Assembly: GCA_944321525.1 (NCBI GenBank)
Contig: CALULQ010000005.1
Coordinates: forward strand, 1 to 64,000
DNA from: an uncultured Paraprevotella sp.
GTDB taxonomy: Bacteria; Bacteroidota; Bacteroidia; Bacteroidales; Bacteroidaceae
DNA length: 64,000 nucleotides
Reading direction: 5' to 3'
How positions within the stretch are numbered: position 1 is the stretch's first letter; every line of letters begins with the position of its first letter. The notes under the pieces were generated by a model. That model was not told the DNA's origin. It was given only the letters and a program-made list of their open reading frames with translations, and did no database searches. Shown here piece by piece: positions 1 to 8,353 of this stretch. Position numbers and translations under genes: made by a program.

Positions 1-1023
1 GTGGCCGACAGCCCGGACGGGCCGCTCAAACTGGCCCGCGGCGAGGACCGTTTCTACAAGCCCTACACGCCGTCCACTCTTTTGCAAATTCCCAATCCGG
101 GAGGCATTGATGCGGAAATCTTCGTGGACGATGACGGGCAGGCTTATGTGTTCTGGGGTAGCCGGCACGTGGCCAAGTTGGGGAAAGACATGATTACGGT
201 GGATTCCGACATTCAAGTGCTCTCCACGCCGCACAAACAATATTCCGAGGGCCCCATCTTCTTCAAGCGCAAGGGCATTTATTATTACCTCTATACGATT
301 GGCGGCGACGAGCAATACCAATATGCTTACATGATGAGCCGCGTGTCGCCTCTGGGCCCGTATGAGTTCCCGGAGCAGGACATCATCACGACGACCAACC
401 GCGAGCGGGGCGTTTTCGGTCCCGGACATGGAAGCGTGTTCTGGACGGACGAAGACCATTATTACTTCGCCTTCCTGGAGTTCGGCCGCCGCAGTACGAA
501 CCGTCAGACTTACGTAAACCGCATGGAATTCAATGAGGACGGAACCATCCGTCCCGTAGAGGTGTCGCTGGAAGGCGTGGGCGCTTTGAAGAAGGTCAGC
601 CGGCCGAAGGCCTTGCCGATAGACAGTTTGTACGCTTCTTCCACAGCCGAGCCCTTGTTCGTGGAACCCATGAAAGACCCCACGTGTCGCCGCACGGAGC
701 ATTTCGTTCCGGCGTTTGCCGCCGACGGGTCGAATGGTTCGCGCTGGATGGCCGACAAGGACGACAACTCGCCTTGGATAGTGGCCGATTTGGGCAAGGT
801 GCGCAAGGTGAGCCGCAGTGAGGTCTACTTCGTGCGCCCCACGGCGGGCCATTCCTATGTGTTGGAAAGCTCGTTGGACGGCAAAGTGTGGGATCGCTGC
901 GGCGGACATGCAGACTTCCTGATGCAGTCGCCCCATGTGGACGAACCCGGGGTGAAGGCCCGCTATCTCCGCGTGCGGTTCTTGGAAGGTGTCTCCGGCG
1001 TTTGGGAATGGAAATTATACTAA
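1..1023 (+). CDS. GH43-family glycosidase, 5' end cut off by the window, with C-terminal F5/8 (discoidin)-like domain
   Basis: The reading frame is open at base 1, so the true start lies outside the window. The visible 340 residues contain the later blades of a five-bladed GH43 propeller. The segment GGIDAEIFVDDDGQAYVFWG carries the conserved pKa-modulating Asp, and SEGPIFFKRKGIYYYLY carries the expected catalytic-acid Glu. The first catalytic Asp must lie upstream. From about residue 235 a discoidin-like (F5/8 type C, CBM32-type) beta-sandwich follows, with WIVADLGKVRKVSR and the end motif ARYLRVRF. Family knowledge suggests an arabinofuranosidase, xylosidase or galactosidase acting on glycan side chains; substrate cannot be read from sequence. 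The next GH43 gene starts 12 bases after the stop, so the two are co-transcribed. Confidence 0.88.
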   Translation: MADSPDGPLKLARGEDRFYKPYTPSTLLQIPNPGGIDAEIFVDDDGQAYVFWGSRHVAKLGKDMITVDSDIQVLSTPHKQYSEGPIFFKRKGIYYYLYTIGGDEQYQYAYMMSRVSPLGPYEFPEQDIITTTNRERGVFGPGHGSVFWTDEDHYYFAFLEFGRRSTNRQTYVNRMEFNEDGTIRPVEVSLEGVGALKKVSRPKALPIDSLYASSTAEPLFVEPMKDPTCRRTEHFVPAFAADGSNGSRWMADKDDNSPWIVADLGKVRKVSRSEVYFVRPTAGHSYVLESSLDGKVWDRCGGHADFLMQSPHVDEPGVKARYLRVRFLEGVSGVWEWKLY

Positions 1024-1035
1024 TAGATAATAAGA

Positions 1036-2616
1036 ATGAGAAAGTTTTGGTTGTCAGCATTGTGCTGCGCAAGCCTGTTGTTGGGGCAAGGAGCCACGGC
1101 GCAGGTGAAATGGGGAGATTGGACGCGTTGGGGCGACCAAGGAAACGGTTTGTACCTGAATCCAATCATCCCGTCCGATTATAGTGACATTGATTGCATC
1201 AGGGTGGGCGACGATTACTATGCCATTTCTTCCACGATGCAGTTCTCGCCGGGCATGACCGTATTGCATTCCAAAGACCTTGTGAACTGGGAAATCTGCG
1301 GGAATGCGATTGAGGATTTGACGCAAATCGGTCCGGAACTGAACTGGTCGAGGATGAACCGCTACAACAATGGCGTGTGGGCCGGTACGATTCGGCATCA
1401 CAACGGACGTTTCTACGTCTTCTTCGGTACGCCGGACGAGGGGTATTTCATGACTTCTGCGGAGAAGGCCGAAGGCCCGTGGGAACCATTAGTGACGTTG
1501 AAGGCCGGGCCGGGCTGGAACGACTGCAGCGCGTTGTGGGACGACGACGGGAAGGCCTATTTCATCGGCACGCATTTCGCCGACGGATACAAGACCTACA
1601 TCTTCGACATGGCGCCCGACGGCAAGAGTGTGGACTGGGAATCGGGCCGGCTCGTGAACGAGGGCAACGGCCGCGAGGCCAGCAAGCTCATCAAGGTGGG
1701 CGACTGGTATTACGTGGTGTTCAGCGAACATAAGGGGGGCATCGGGCGTTACGTCATGGCGAAGCGCTCGCGCAAGGCGGTCGGCCCCTACAAGGAAGAG
1801 AAGCAACTGGCCTTGGCGAGCGTCGAGGCTAATGAACCCAACCAAGGCGGCATCATAGAAGGGCGCGACGGCAACTGGTATTTCCTCACCCACCATGGCT
1901 CGGGCGACTGGAGCGGGCGTATTGCCAGCCTGTTGCCTGTCACGTGGATCGACGGATGGCCCATTCTGGGCGAAGTGCTCGAATCGGGCATGGGAAAGAT
2001 GCGATGGGGAGGCGTCATGCCCTTCCAGGCCGAGGAGAAACTGACTATCAAGCGCAGCGACGATTTCGACGACGCGCGTCTGGCCCCGCAATGGCAGTGG
2101 AACTATCAGCCCCGTGCCGATTTCTTCTCGCTGACGGAACGTCCGGGATGGTTGCGCCTGCGGGCGTTCAAGCCGGTGGAGCCCAACCAACTGATGAAGG
2201 CGGGCAACACGTTGACGCAGCGCACCTTCAGGAAGACGGACAACGATGTGGTCGTGAAGATGGACATTTCCCACATGGAAGACGGGCAGAAGGCCGGCAT
2301 TTGCCACTTCTCGGCGGCCCATTCTGCCATGGGCGTAGTCAAGGAAGGAGACACATGCTATCTGGAATTCCGGGTGAACGGGAACATCCGGAAGGGCGAA
2401 CCCGTGAAGGCCGGTTACATCTGGCTGAAGACCCAGTGGGGATTGGACGGAAGGTCGCGCTATTCGTATAGTCTGGATGGCGACACCTACCATTTCTTCG
2501 GCGATCCCTATCAGCTGGAATGGGGCAACTACCGCGGCGACCGCGTGGGCATCTACTGCTTCAACGACAACGGCGAAGCCGGTTACGTGGACGTGGACTA
2601 CTTACATTACAGATAA
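1036..2616 (+). CDS. Secreted GH43 glycosidase with C-terminal beta-sandwich domain
   Basis: This 526-residue protein has an N-terminal signal peptide (hydrophobic stretch ending GQGATAQ). The GH43 propeller covers about residues 30-330. Catalytic positions are recognisable: the general-base Asp in SDYSDIDCIRVGDDYYAIS, the middle Asp in WNDCSALWDDDGKAYFIG, and the acid Glu in REASKLIKVGDWYYVVFS. Residues about 345-526 form a concanavalin-like beta-sandwich of the type found at the C-terminus of GH43 beta-xylosidases and arabinofuranosidases. It lies in a tight series with the GH43 gene before it and the GH97 genes after it, suggesting side-chain removal by one operon. Whether it acts on arabinose or xylose is not decidable here. 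Confidence 0.9.
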   Translation: MRKFWLSALCCASLLLGQGATAQVKWGDWTRWGDQGNGLYLNPIIPSDYSDIDCIRVGDDYYAISSTMQFSPGMTVLHSKDLVNWEICGNAIEDLTQIGPELNWSRMNRYNNGVWAGTIRHHNGRFYVFFGTPDEGYFMTSAEKAEGPWEPLVTLKAGPGWNDCSALWDDDGKAYFIGTHFADGYKTYIFDMAPDGKSVDWESGRLVNEGNGREASKLIKVGDWYYVVFSEHKGGIGRYVMAKRSRKAVGPYKEEKQLALASVEANEPNQGGIIEGRDGNWYFLTHHGSGDWSGRIASLLPVTWIDGWPILGEVLESGMGKMRWGGVMPFQAEEKLTIKRSDDFDDARLAPQWQWNYQPRADFFSLTERPGWLRLRAFKPVEPNQLMKAGNTLTQRTFRKTDNDVVVKMDISHMEDGQKAGICHFSAAHSAMGVVKEGDTCYLEFRVNGNIRKGEPVKAGYIWLKTQWGLDGRSRYSYSLDGDTYHFFGDPYQLEWGNYRGDRVGIYCFNDNGEAGYVDVDYLHYR

Positions 2617-2655
2617 ACATATCGCATTTTAAAAACATCTTAAACAGAAAACTTT

Positions 2656-4545
2656 ATGAAGATATTTAGGAACACTGGGATTCTTTTGCTGGCCACCTTG
2701 GCCTGCTCGTGCCAGAAGAGTCCGCAGGAACTTGTTTCGCCCAACGGTGAATTGGGCCTGACGGTGAAACTGTCGGCCGAAGGCGGGGCCGGCGAACCGG
2801 TTTTTGCCATCAATTATAAGGGCGAGACGGTGGTGCCCGAAGTAAGGTTGGGATTGCGCACCGACCGCCAAAACTATGCCGACAGCCTGAAACTGAAGGC
2901 CGTGTCGGAGGTGAAGGCCGTGACGGACGACTATGTGATGCTGACGGGCAAGCGCAGCCACTGCGTGAACCATGCGTCGGAGCAGGTTTATTCGTTCGAG
3001 AATCCCAATGGCGGGCAGCTGGACGTGACCATCAGGGCCTATGACGACGGTGTGGCCATCAAATACAGTCTTCCCGAAGCGGCCGAGGGCGAGAACATCG
3101 TGGACGAGCTCACCACCTACGAAGTGCCCGAGGGAGCCAACCGATGGATGCAGGAATACGTGCTGGGGTATGAGGGATTCTATCCCCATTCCACCGACGG
3201 GCGGCTTCCCGGCAAGCCCGAAGTGTCCAATTGGGGATACCCCGGTCTGGTGGAACTGAAAGATTCCGTGTTCATGCTGGCCACGGAAGCCAACATCCGT
3301 CGCGGGCATACCGGTTCCTACCTGAACAACAAGGAGGATGGCGACCGCTACCAGGTGCGTCTTTTCGACGGGCAGTTGCCGGTGGCCGATGGCTGGGAGT
3401 CGCCTTGGCGCGTGCTGGTTGTCGGAGCGCTGTCGGACGTGGTTGAATCCACGCTGGTGACCGATGTGTCCGACCCCTCCAAACTGGAAGACACGTCGTG
3501 GATACAGCCCGGATTGGTTTCTTGGATTTACTGGGCCTACAACCACGGCACGCAGGACTTCCAGAAGGTGAAGGAATACATCGACCTTGCTGCCGACATG
3601 GGATGGCCTTACGACCTGATCGACTGGGAATGGGACCAGATGTCGAACGGCGGCGATTTGGCAGACGCCGTGGCCTACGCCAAGGAGCGGGGCGTGAAGC
3701 CCTTGCTGTGGTACAATTCAAGTACTGCATGGCTGGGTCCCACGCCTTTGTATCGCCTGAACAAACCCGAAGACCGGGCGAAAGAGTTTGAATGGCTGAA
3801 CCAGCTGGGCGTCTATGGCGTGAAGATCGACTTCTTCGCCGGCGACAGCGTGTCGTCCATGAACTATTACATCGACTTGCTGGAAGACGCGGCCAAGCAC
3901 AAACTGATGGTGAATTTCCACGGTGCCGCCATCCCGCGCGGCTGGCAGCGCACTTATCCCAACTTCGTGTCGGCCGAAGCCGTCTACGGTGCCGAGTGGT
4001 ACAACAATAACGGCGTGCTGACCCATGCCGCTGCGGCCCACAATGCCACGTTGCCTTTCACGCGCAACGTGATTGGCCCGATGGATTACACTTCCGGCAC
4101 TTTCTCCGACTCGCAACATCCGCACATCACTACCTATGCCCACGAGCTGGCTTTGCCAGTGCTCTTCGAATCGGCCTTGCAGTGCATGCCCGACCGTCCC
4201 GAGGTGTATGCCGCCTTGCCCGACTCCGTGAAGCAACTTTTGTCCACCCTGCCCACGGCTTGGGACGACACGAAGCTGCTGGCCGGCTATCCCGGAAAGG
4301 ATGTCGTCATGGCCCGCCGCAAGGGAGATGTATGGTATGTAGCCGGCATCAACGGCACCGATGAACCGCGCACGTTGGCCTTCTCGCTGGATGCCTTGGA
4401 CGTGGAAGGCGGAAAAAGCATCTCGTGGTTCAAAGACACGGCCGACGGCAAAGGCTTCGTGACGGAAGAGGGACAGGTGGAGGCCGGAAGCGCCAATACC
4501 GTCGACTGCCTGCCGCGCGGAGGATTTGTGGCCGTGGTGAAATAA
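2656..4545 (+). CDS. GH97 glycoside hydrolase, lipoprotein
   Basis: This 629-residue protein starts with a lipoprotein signal (LLATLACSC), so it is probably membrane-anchored. The N-terminal beta-sandwich begins SPNGELGLTVKL, followed by a (beta/alpha)8 barrel and a C-terminal beta-domain, the SusB/GH97 layout and length. The barrel strand GVKIDFFAGD carries an Asp at the position used as nucleophile by retaining GH97 alpha-galactosidases; inverting SusB-type alpha-glucosidases lack it. A downstream conserved Glu lies in FVSAEAVYGAEWY. I therefore infer a retaining alpha-galactosidase-type activity, not SusB-type. It sits 39 bases after the GH43 gene and 44 bases before a second GH97. Confidence 0.9.
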   Translation: MKIFRNTGILLLATLACSCQKSPQELVSPNGELGLTVKLSAEGGAGEPVFAINYKGETVVPEVRLGLRTDRQNYADSLKLKAVSEVKAVTDDYVMLTGKRSHCVNHASEQVYSFENPNGGQLDVTIRAYDDGVAIKYSLPEAAEGENIVDELTTYEVPEGANRWMQEYVLGYEGFYPHSTDGRLPGKPEVSNWGYPGLVELKDSVFMLATEANIRRGHTGSYLNNKEDGDRYQVRLFDGQLPVADGWESPWRVLVVGALSDVVESTLVTDVSDPSKLEDTSWIQPGLVSWIYWAYNHGTQDFQKVKEYIDLAADMGWPYDLIDWEWDQMSNGGDLADAVAYAKERGVKPLLWYNSSTAWLGPTPLYRLNKPEDRAKEFEWLNQLGVYGVKIDFFAGDSVSSMNYYIDLLEDAAKHKLMVNFHGAAIPRGWQRTYPNFVSAEAVYGAEWYNNNGVLTHAAAAHNATLPFTRNVIGPMDYTSGTFSDSQHPHITTYAHELALPVLFESALQCMPDRPEVYAALPDSVKQLLSTLPTAWDDTKLLAGYPGKDVVMARRKGDVWYVAGINGTDEPRTLAFSLDALDVEGGKSISWFKDTADGKGFVTEEGQVEAGSANTVDCLPRGGFVAVVK

Positions 4546-4589
4546 GGATTTCTCATTCGAAGAATAAATAAGATAAAGCAAATAAACGA

Positions 4590-6485
4590 ATGGATATAAG
4601 AAAGAAGTTTTTGAGCGCGCAACTCTTTTTGTTCGCCTTCTGTGCGTCGGCCTATGCCGGCTGGACGCCGACCGACGGCTTGCGGTTGAAGAGCCCGGAC
4701 AAGAAAATAGAAATCAGCGTGAACCAAGACGCCGACGGGCTTTTCTATATGGTGAAGAAGGGAAAGACGAGCGTGTTGGACAAGTCGCCCTTGGGCATCA
4801 TCGTGGACGGCAACGACCTGGGCAAGGGTGTGTCGTTCGTGGACGAACCCGAAATCACTAAGATAGACGAAGAGTATCCCATTTTCGGCAATCATGCCGT
4901 GGCCGAGGACAAGGCCGTCGAGGCATGGGTGTCGTTGGAGGCGTCCGGAGTGCGCTACGGCCTGGTGGTGCGTGCGTACAACGACGGCGTGGCCGTGCGC
5001 TATGTCCTTCCCGACGGTGCGAAGCACATCGGTGGCGAGCGCACCACGTGGACCTTGCCCCAGGGCGTGAAGAACGTGGCTTGGGCCGAGTACGACCCGG
5101 GTTACGAGCGCTATGCCCGCGTCAGCCTGATGGACGGCGTGGCCGACAAGGAATATGTGGCCGGCCCCATCACGGTGGAACTGGAGAAGGGATATGCGAC
5201 GCTGGCCGAGGCCGACTGCGAGGCTTATCCCGACATGGCCTTCGCCCGCGAGGAGAATGCCTTCCGTTCGGTTTTTCCCGCTTCGGACAAGGGATGGGAC
5301 ATCAAGCGTCTGGCCGACGAGTCGGACAAGGTGCTTTCCGGAACCTACAAGGGCAAGAACGTCTCCCCTTGGAGATGTGCCATCATTGCCGACGACCTGA
5401 CGGCATTGGTGAACTCCGACCTGCTTACGAACCTCTGTCCCGCGCCGGAAGCCGGCCGCGACTTCTCGTGGGTGAAGCCCGGGCGTTGTCTCTGGCAGTG
5501 GTGGAGCGTGGGCGCTCCCCGTTATGAGGACCAGAAGGCGTGGTTCGACGCCGCCGCCAAGCTGGGCTGGGAGTACTACCTGATTGATGATGGATGGAGA
5601 GACTGGCGCAAGGACGGGAAAGACCAATGGGCGCTGTTGGAGGAAGTGATTGCATACGGCAAGAGCGTGGGAGTGCAGTCCCTGGTGTGGGTCAATTCCG
5701 CCGAGATGCGCGATGCCGCTTCGCGCCGCGCCTATCTGGAGCGGGTGAAGGCCATCGGCGCTGCCGGCATCAAGATTGACTTCATCCCGGCTCCCACGGC
5801 CGAGATCATGCAATGGTATGCAGGCGGCATGCAGGATTGTGCCGAGCTGAGGCTGTTGCTGAACTATCATGGCAGCGTGAAGCCCACGGGCCTTTCGCGC
5901 ACCTATCCGAACGACATCACGCGCGAGGCCGTCCGTGGCAACGAATGGCAAATCCTGCGCTACGGCCGCGTGCTTCCGCAGTCGCATTATGTGGCTTTGC
6001 CCTTCACCCGTCTGATGTCCGGTCCGGCGGACGTGACGCCGGTGACGCTGAACCCCAAGGAAATCGCGACGGGCGGTTACAGCTGGCCGCACGAGTTTGC
6101 GCAGTGCATCGTCTTCCTGTCGCCCATCACGCATTTCTCCGACCATTATTCCTATTATCTGGACAGCCCCTTCTGCGACCTGCTGAAGGCCGTGCCCACG
6201 GTGTGGGACGAAACCCTCGTGTTGCCCAGCACGGTGTTGGGCGACGTGGTGGCCTACGCCCGCCGCAAGGGCAACGAATGGTGGATTGGCGTGATGAAGG
6301 GCGACAAGGCGCGCGAGCTAGAAATCCCGCTGGACGTCCTCGAGAAGCAGAAGAACGCCGTGTTGCTCTTCGATGACGAAAACGAGCTGGCCTCTGTGGT
6401 GCGCGAGGACCGCAAGGTGTCGAAGAAGGAAGTGCTGAAGGTCAAGCTCCGTGCCGGAGGCGGATTCGTAGGGCGCTTCTATTGA
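4590..6485 (+). CDS. Secreted GH97 glycoside hydrolase, second copy
   Basis: This 631-residue protein has a cleavable signal peptide (FLFAFCASAYA) instead of the lipobox of the preceding GH97. The order is the same: beta-sandwich beginning SPDKKIEISVNQDADG, catalytic barrel with YYLIDDGWRDWRKDG, and a C-terminal beta-domain ending in GGGFVGRFY. The strand GIKIDFIPAP keeps the Asp expected of retaining GH97 enzymes, and TREAVRGNEW keeps the conserved Glu. The two GH97 proteins are clearly diverged, so they likely differ in linkage or location. It is the last gene of the first enzyme cluster; hairpins follow. Confidence 0.9.
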   Translation: MDIRKKFLSAQLFLFAFCASAYAGWTPTDGLRLKSPDKKIEISVNQDADGLFYMVKKGKTSVLDKSPLGIIVDGNDLGKGVSFVDEPEITKIDEEYPIFGNHAVAEDKAVEAWVSLEASGVRYGLVVRAYNDGVAVRYVLPDGAKHIGGERTTWTLPQGVKNVAWAEYDPGYERYARVSLMDGVADKEYVAGPITVELEKGYATLAEADCEAYPDMAFAREENAFRSVFPASDKGWDIKRLADESDKVLSGTYKGKNVSPWRCAIIADDLTALVNSDLLTNLCPAPEAGRDFSWVKPGRCLWQWWSVGAPRYEDQKAWFDAAAKLGWEYYLIDDGWRDWRKDGKDQWALLEEVIAYGKSVGVQSLVWVNSAEMRDAASRRAYLERVKAIGAAGIKIDFIPAPTAEIMQWYAGGMQDCAELRLLLNYHGSVKPTGLSRTYPNDITREAVRGNEWQILRYGRVLPQSHYVALPFTRLMSGPADVTPVTLNPKEIATGGYSWPHEFAQCIVFLSPITHFSDHYSYYLDSPFCDLLKAVPTVWDETLVLPSTVLGDVVAYARRKGNEWWIGVMKGDKARELEIPLDVLEKQKNAVLLFDDENELASVVREDRKVSKKEVLKVKLRAGGGFVGRFY

Positions 6486-6538
6486 TACAAGGGGCAGGCC
6501 GTTGAGGCCGACGCCCGGAAACATGTTGTTTGTAGCAG

Positions 6539-6572
6539 TTTCCACCGAGGGGTAGAGCGTTCCCTCGTGGAA
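6539..6572 (+). terminator. Hairpin after the GH43/GH97 cluster
   Basis: TTCCAC(C)GAGGG at 6539 pairs with CCCTCGTGGAA ending at 6572, giving 11 base pairs with a single bulged C and a short loop. There is no T-run directly after it. It lies 53 bases beyond the second GH97 stop and may protect the 3' end or help terminate. Confidence 0.45.
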
Positions 6573-6579
6573 CTCTTAG

Positions 6580-6626
6580 GGCTTGGGACCATTCCGTGAT
6601 GGTCTCAAGCCTTGTTGGTTTGTTGC
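6580..6626 (+). terminator. Probable terminator of the GH43/GH97 operon
   Basis: GGCTTGGGACCAT (6580-6592) pairs with ATGGTCTCAAGCC (6599-6611). This makes a 13-bp stem in RNA with one G-U pair and a six-base loop. A T-rich stretch (TTGTTGGTTTGTTG) follows at once, as expected for an intrinsic terminator. Confidence 0.6.
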
Positions 6627-6681
6627 TGTCCGTTGCTCCGGAGTCAGGAAAACTGCAAGGAGCCTTGCGGAGTCCCGGTTT

Positions 6682-6751
6682 GTACTCTCCGCAAAGCACT
6701 CGAGTACTCTGCGGAGAGTACTCGAGTACTTGCCGCAAGGTACTGCGGCGG
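6682..6751. repeat. Dispersed 22-base palindromic repeat, locus A (three units)
   Basis: Three head-to-tail 22-base units lie in the 431-base gap between the second GH97 and the GH28-like gene. The best-conserved part is the palindrome AGTACTCGAGTACT, flanked by TGCGG on one side and CCGCA on the other, so the longer element is itself an imperfect inverted repeat. The same unit recurs near 15.81, 43.27 and 54.53 kb. No open reading frame with coding character covers it. Apart from the hairpins at 6539-6611 and the promoter near 6877, I see nothing else in this gap. Confidence 0.85.
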
Positions 6752-6876
6752 TTTCTGCGCTCCTGTCCTCGTTTTTCCTGTCCTTTCTGTGCGTTTTTGG
6801 GCCCGAAATCATCAAATGTTGCTTTTCGTCCCTATTTTTGTGCCTATTTGTCCTATCCTTTTTGGTCGTGTTTGTC

Positions 6877-6884
6877 TATATTTG
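6877..6884 (+). promoter_or_regulatory. Bacteroidetes -7 promoter element upstream of the GH28-like gene
   Basis: TATATTTG matches the Bacteroidetes -7 consensus TAnnTTTG exactly and lies 32 bases before the ATG at 6917. A well-spaced -33 element is not evident. It suggests an own transcript for the GH28-like and double-lyase genes. Confidence 0.55.
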
Positions 6885-6916
6885 CACAGGAAATAAATCA
6901 AACGAATTGATAGAGA

Positions 6917-8347
6917 ATGAAACATTTGTTCTTGATGCTGTTATTGTCGGCGACGACACTGGTGGCGTGTGCCGCCCCTTCGTCGCTGGTGACCTACCCG
7001 GCTCCCAAGGAAGCCGAGCTGAATGACGATTTCACGGTGGAAGTCCGCCAGGAAGGCGGAGAGTGGCAGGGCGTGCCTTCTTATTTAATAAAGGTGGACG
7101 AGGTGCGCGGAACGGATCATTGTCCCGAACCGGCATCGCTCGCCACGTTCGACTTTTCCGGGCGGGTGGAAGTCAGGGTCACCTATAACAAAGGTGCGGT
7201 AGACAGCGCGAAAGTCCGTCCCCTGTCCTATGGCATACCCTGCACGGTGGAGGGGAACCAGGTGTTGTTCGCCCTGGAGCGGCCGGGCAACCTTTCGGTG
7301 GAGGTGAACGGCGACATCTTCCACAACCTGCACCTCTTTGCCAATCCCGTGGAGACGGACGTGCCCGACAAGGACGACCCCGACGTGATGTTCTTCGGCC
7401 CTGGGATGCACGTGCCGGACAGCGGCATCGTGCGCGTGCCTTCCGGCAAGACGCTCTATCTGGCGGGCGGGGCCGTGCTGCAGGGCCGTGTCGTGGTGGA
7501 GAACGTACGCGACGTGGTGGTGCGCGGCCGCGGCATCATCGACTACAAGATAAAGGGCGGCATCCGGATAGCCGGGGCGCGCAACGTGCTGGTCGAGGGC
7601 CTGACGGCCACCCAGTGCAGCACGGGCGACTCCGACAGCGTGACCATCCGCAACGTGAAGTCCATCAGCTATTATGGATGGGGCGACGGCATGAATGTCT
7701 TTGCCAGCAACAACGTGCTTTTCGACGGCGTTTTCTGCCGCAATTCGGACGACTGCACGACGGTCTACGGCACGCGGCTGGGCTACACGGGCGGTTGCCG
7801 GAACATCACGATGCAGAACTCCACGCTCTGGGCCGACGTGGCGCACCCCATCTTCATCGGCATTCACGGCAATGCCCAGGAACCGGAAATACTGGAGAAC
7901 CTCAATTACGTGAACATCGACATCCTGGACCACAAGGAGAAACAGCTTGACTACCAGGGCTGCATGGCCATCAACGCGGGCGACAACAACCTCATCCGCG
8001 ACGTCCGCTTCGAGGACATCCGCGTGGAGAACTTCCGCGAGGGGCAGTTGCTCAACCTGCGCATCTTCTATAACAAGAAGTATTGCGCCGCGCCGGGGCG
8101 TGGCATCGAAAACGTCCTCTTCAAGGACATCACCTACAATGGCGACCGCGCCAACCTCTCCATCATCGAGGGATACAACGAGGAGCGCACCATCAGGAAC
8201 ATCCGCTTCGAGAACCTGCGCATCAACGGCCAACTGATTACGGACACCATGCCCGGAAAGCCGCGGTGGTATCAGACGGGCGACATGGCGCGCATCTATG
8301 TGGGCCCCCATGTGGAAGGAGTGGAATTTGTGGAAACAAAGGAATAA
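6917..8347 (+). CDS. Secreted right-handed beta-helix enzyme, divergent GH28-like
   Basis: This 476-residue protein has a signal peptide ending LVACAAPS, possibly a lipobox. Residues about 25-140 form an N-terminal beta-sandwich. From about 170 to 460 a parallel beta-helix repeats patterns such as VVVENVRDVVVRGRG, GARNVLVEGLT and ENVLFKDITYNGDR. The segment NSDDCTTVYG matches the DD motif of GH28 polygalacturonases. The canonical GHG and RIK motifs are not clear: IFIGIHG and LRIFYNKKY stand in roughly equivalent positions. I infer a GH28-related hydrolase of galacturonic-acid or rhamnose linkages, but a different beta-helix activity is possible. The double-lyase gene follows after six bases. 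Confidence 0.75.
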   Translation: MKHLFLMLLLSATTLVACAAPSSLVTYPAPKEAELNDDFTVEVRQEGGEWQGVPSYLIKVDEVRGTDHCPEPASLATFDFSGRVEVRVTYNKGAVDSAKVRPLSYGIPCTVEGNQVLFALERPGNLSVEVNGDIFHNLHLFANPVETDVPDKDDPDVMFFGPGMHVPDSGIVRVPSGKTLYLAGGAVLQGRVVVENVRDVVVRGRGIIDYKIKGGIRIAGARNVLVEGLTATQCSTGDSDSVTIRNVKSISYYGWGDGMNVFASNNVLFDGVFCRNSDDCTTVYGTRLGYTGGCRNITMQNSTLWADVAHPIFIGIHGNAQEPEILENLNYVNIDILDHKEKQLDYQGCMAINAGDNNLIRDVRFEDIRVENFREGQLLNLRIFYNKKYCAAPGRGIENVLFKDITYNGDRANLSIIEGYNEERTIRNIRFENLRINGQLITDTMPGKPRWYQTGDMARIYVGPHVEGVEFVETKE

Positions 8348-8353
8348 ACGGAC

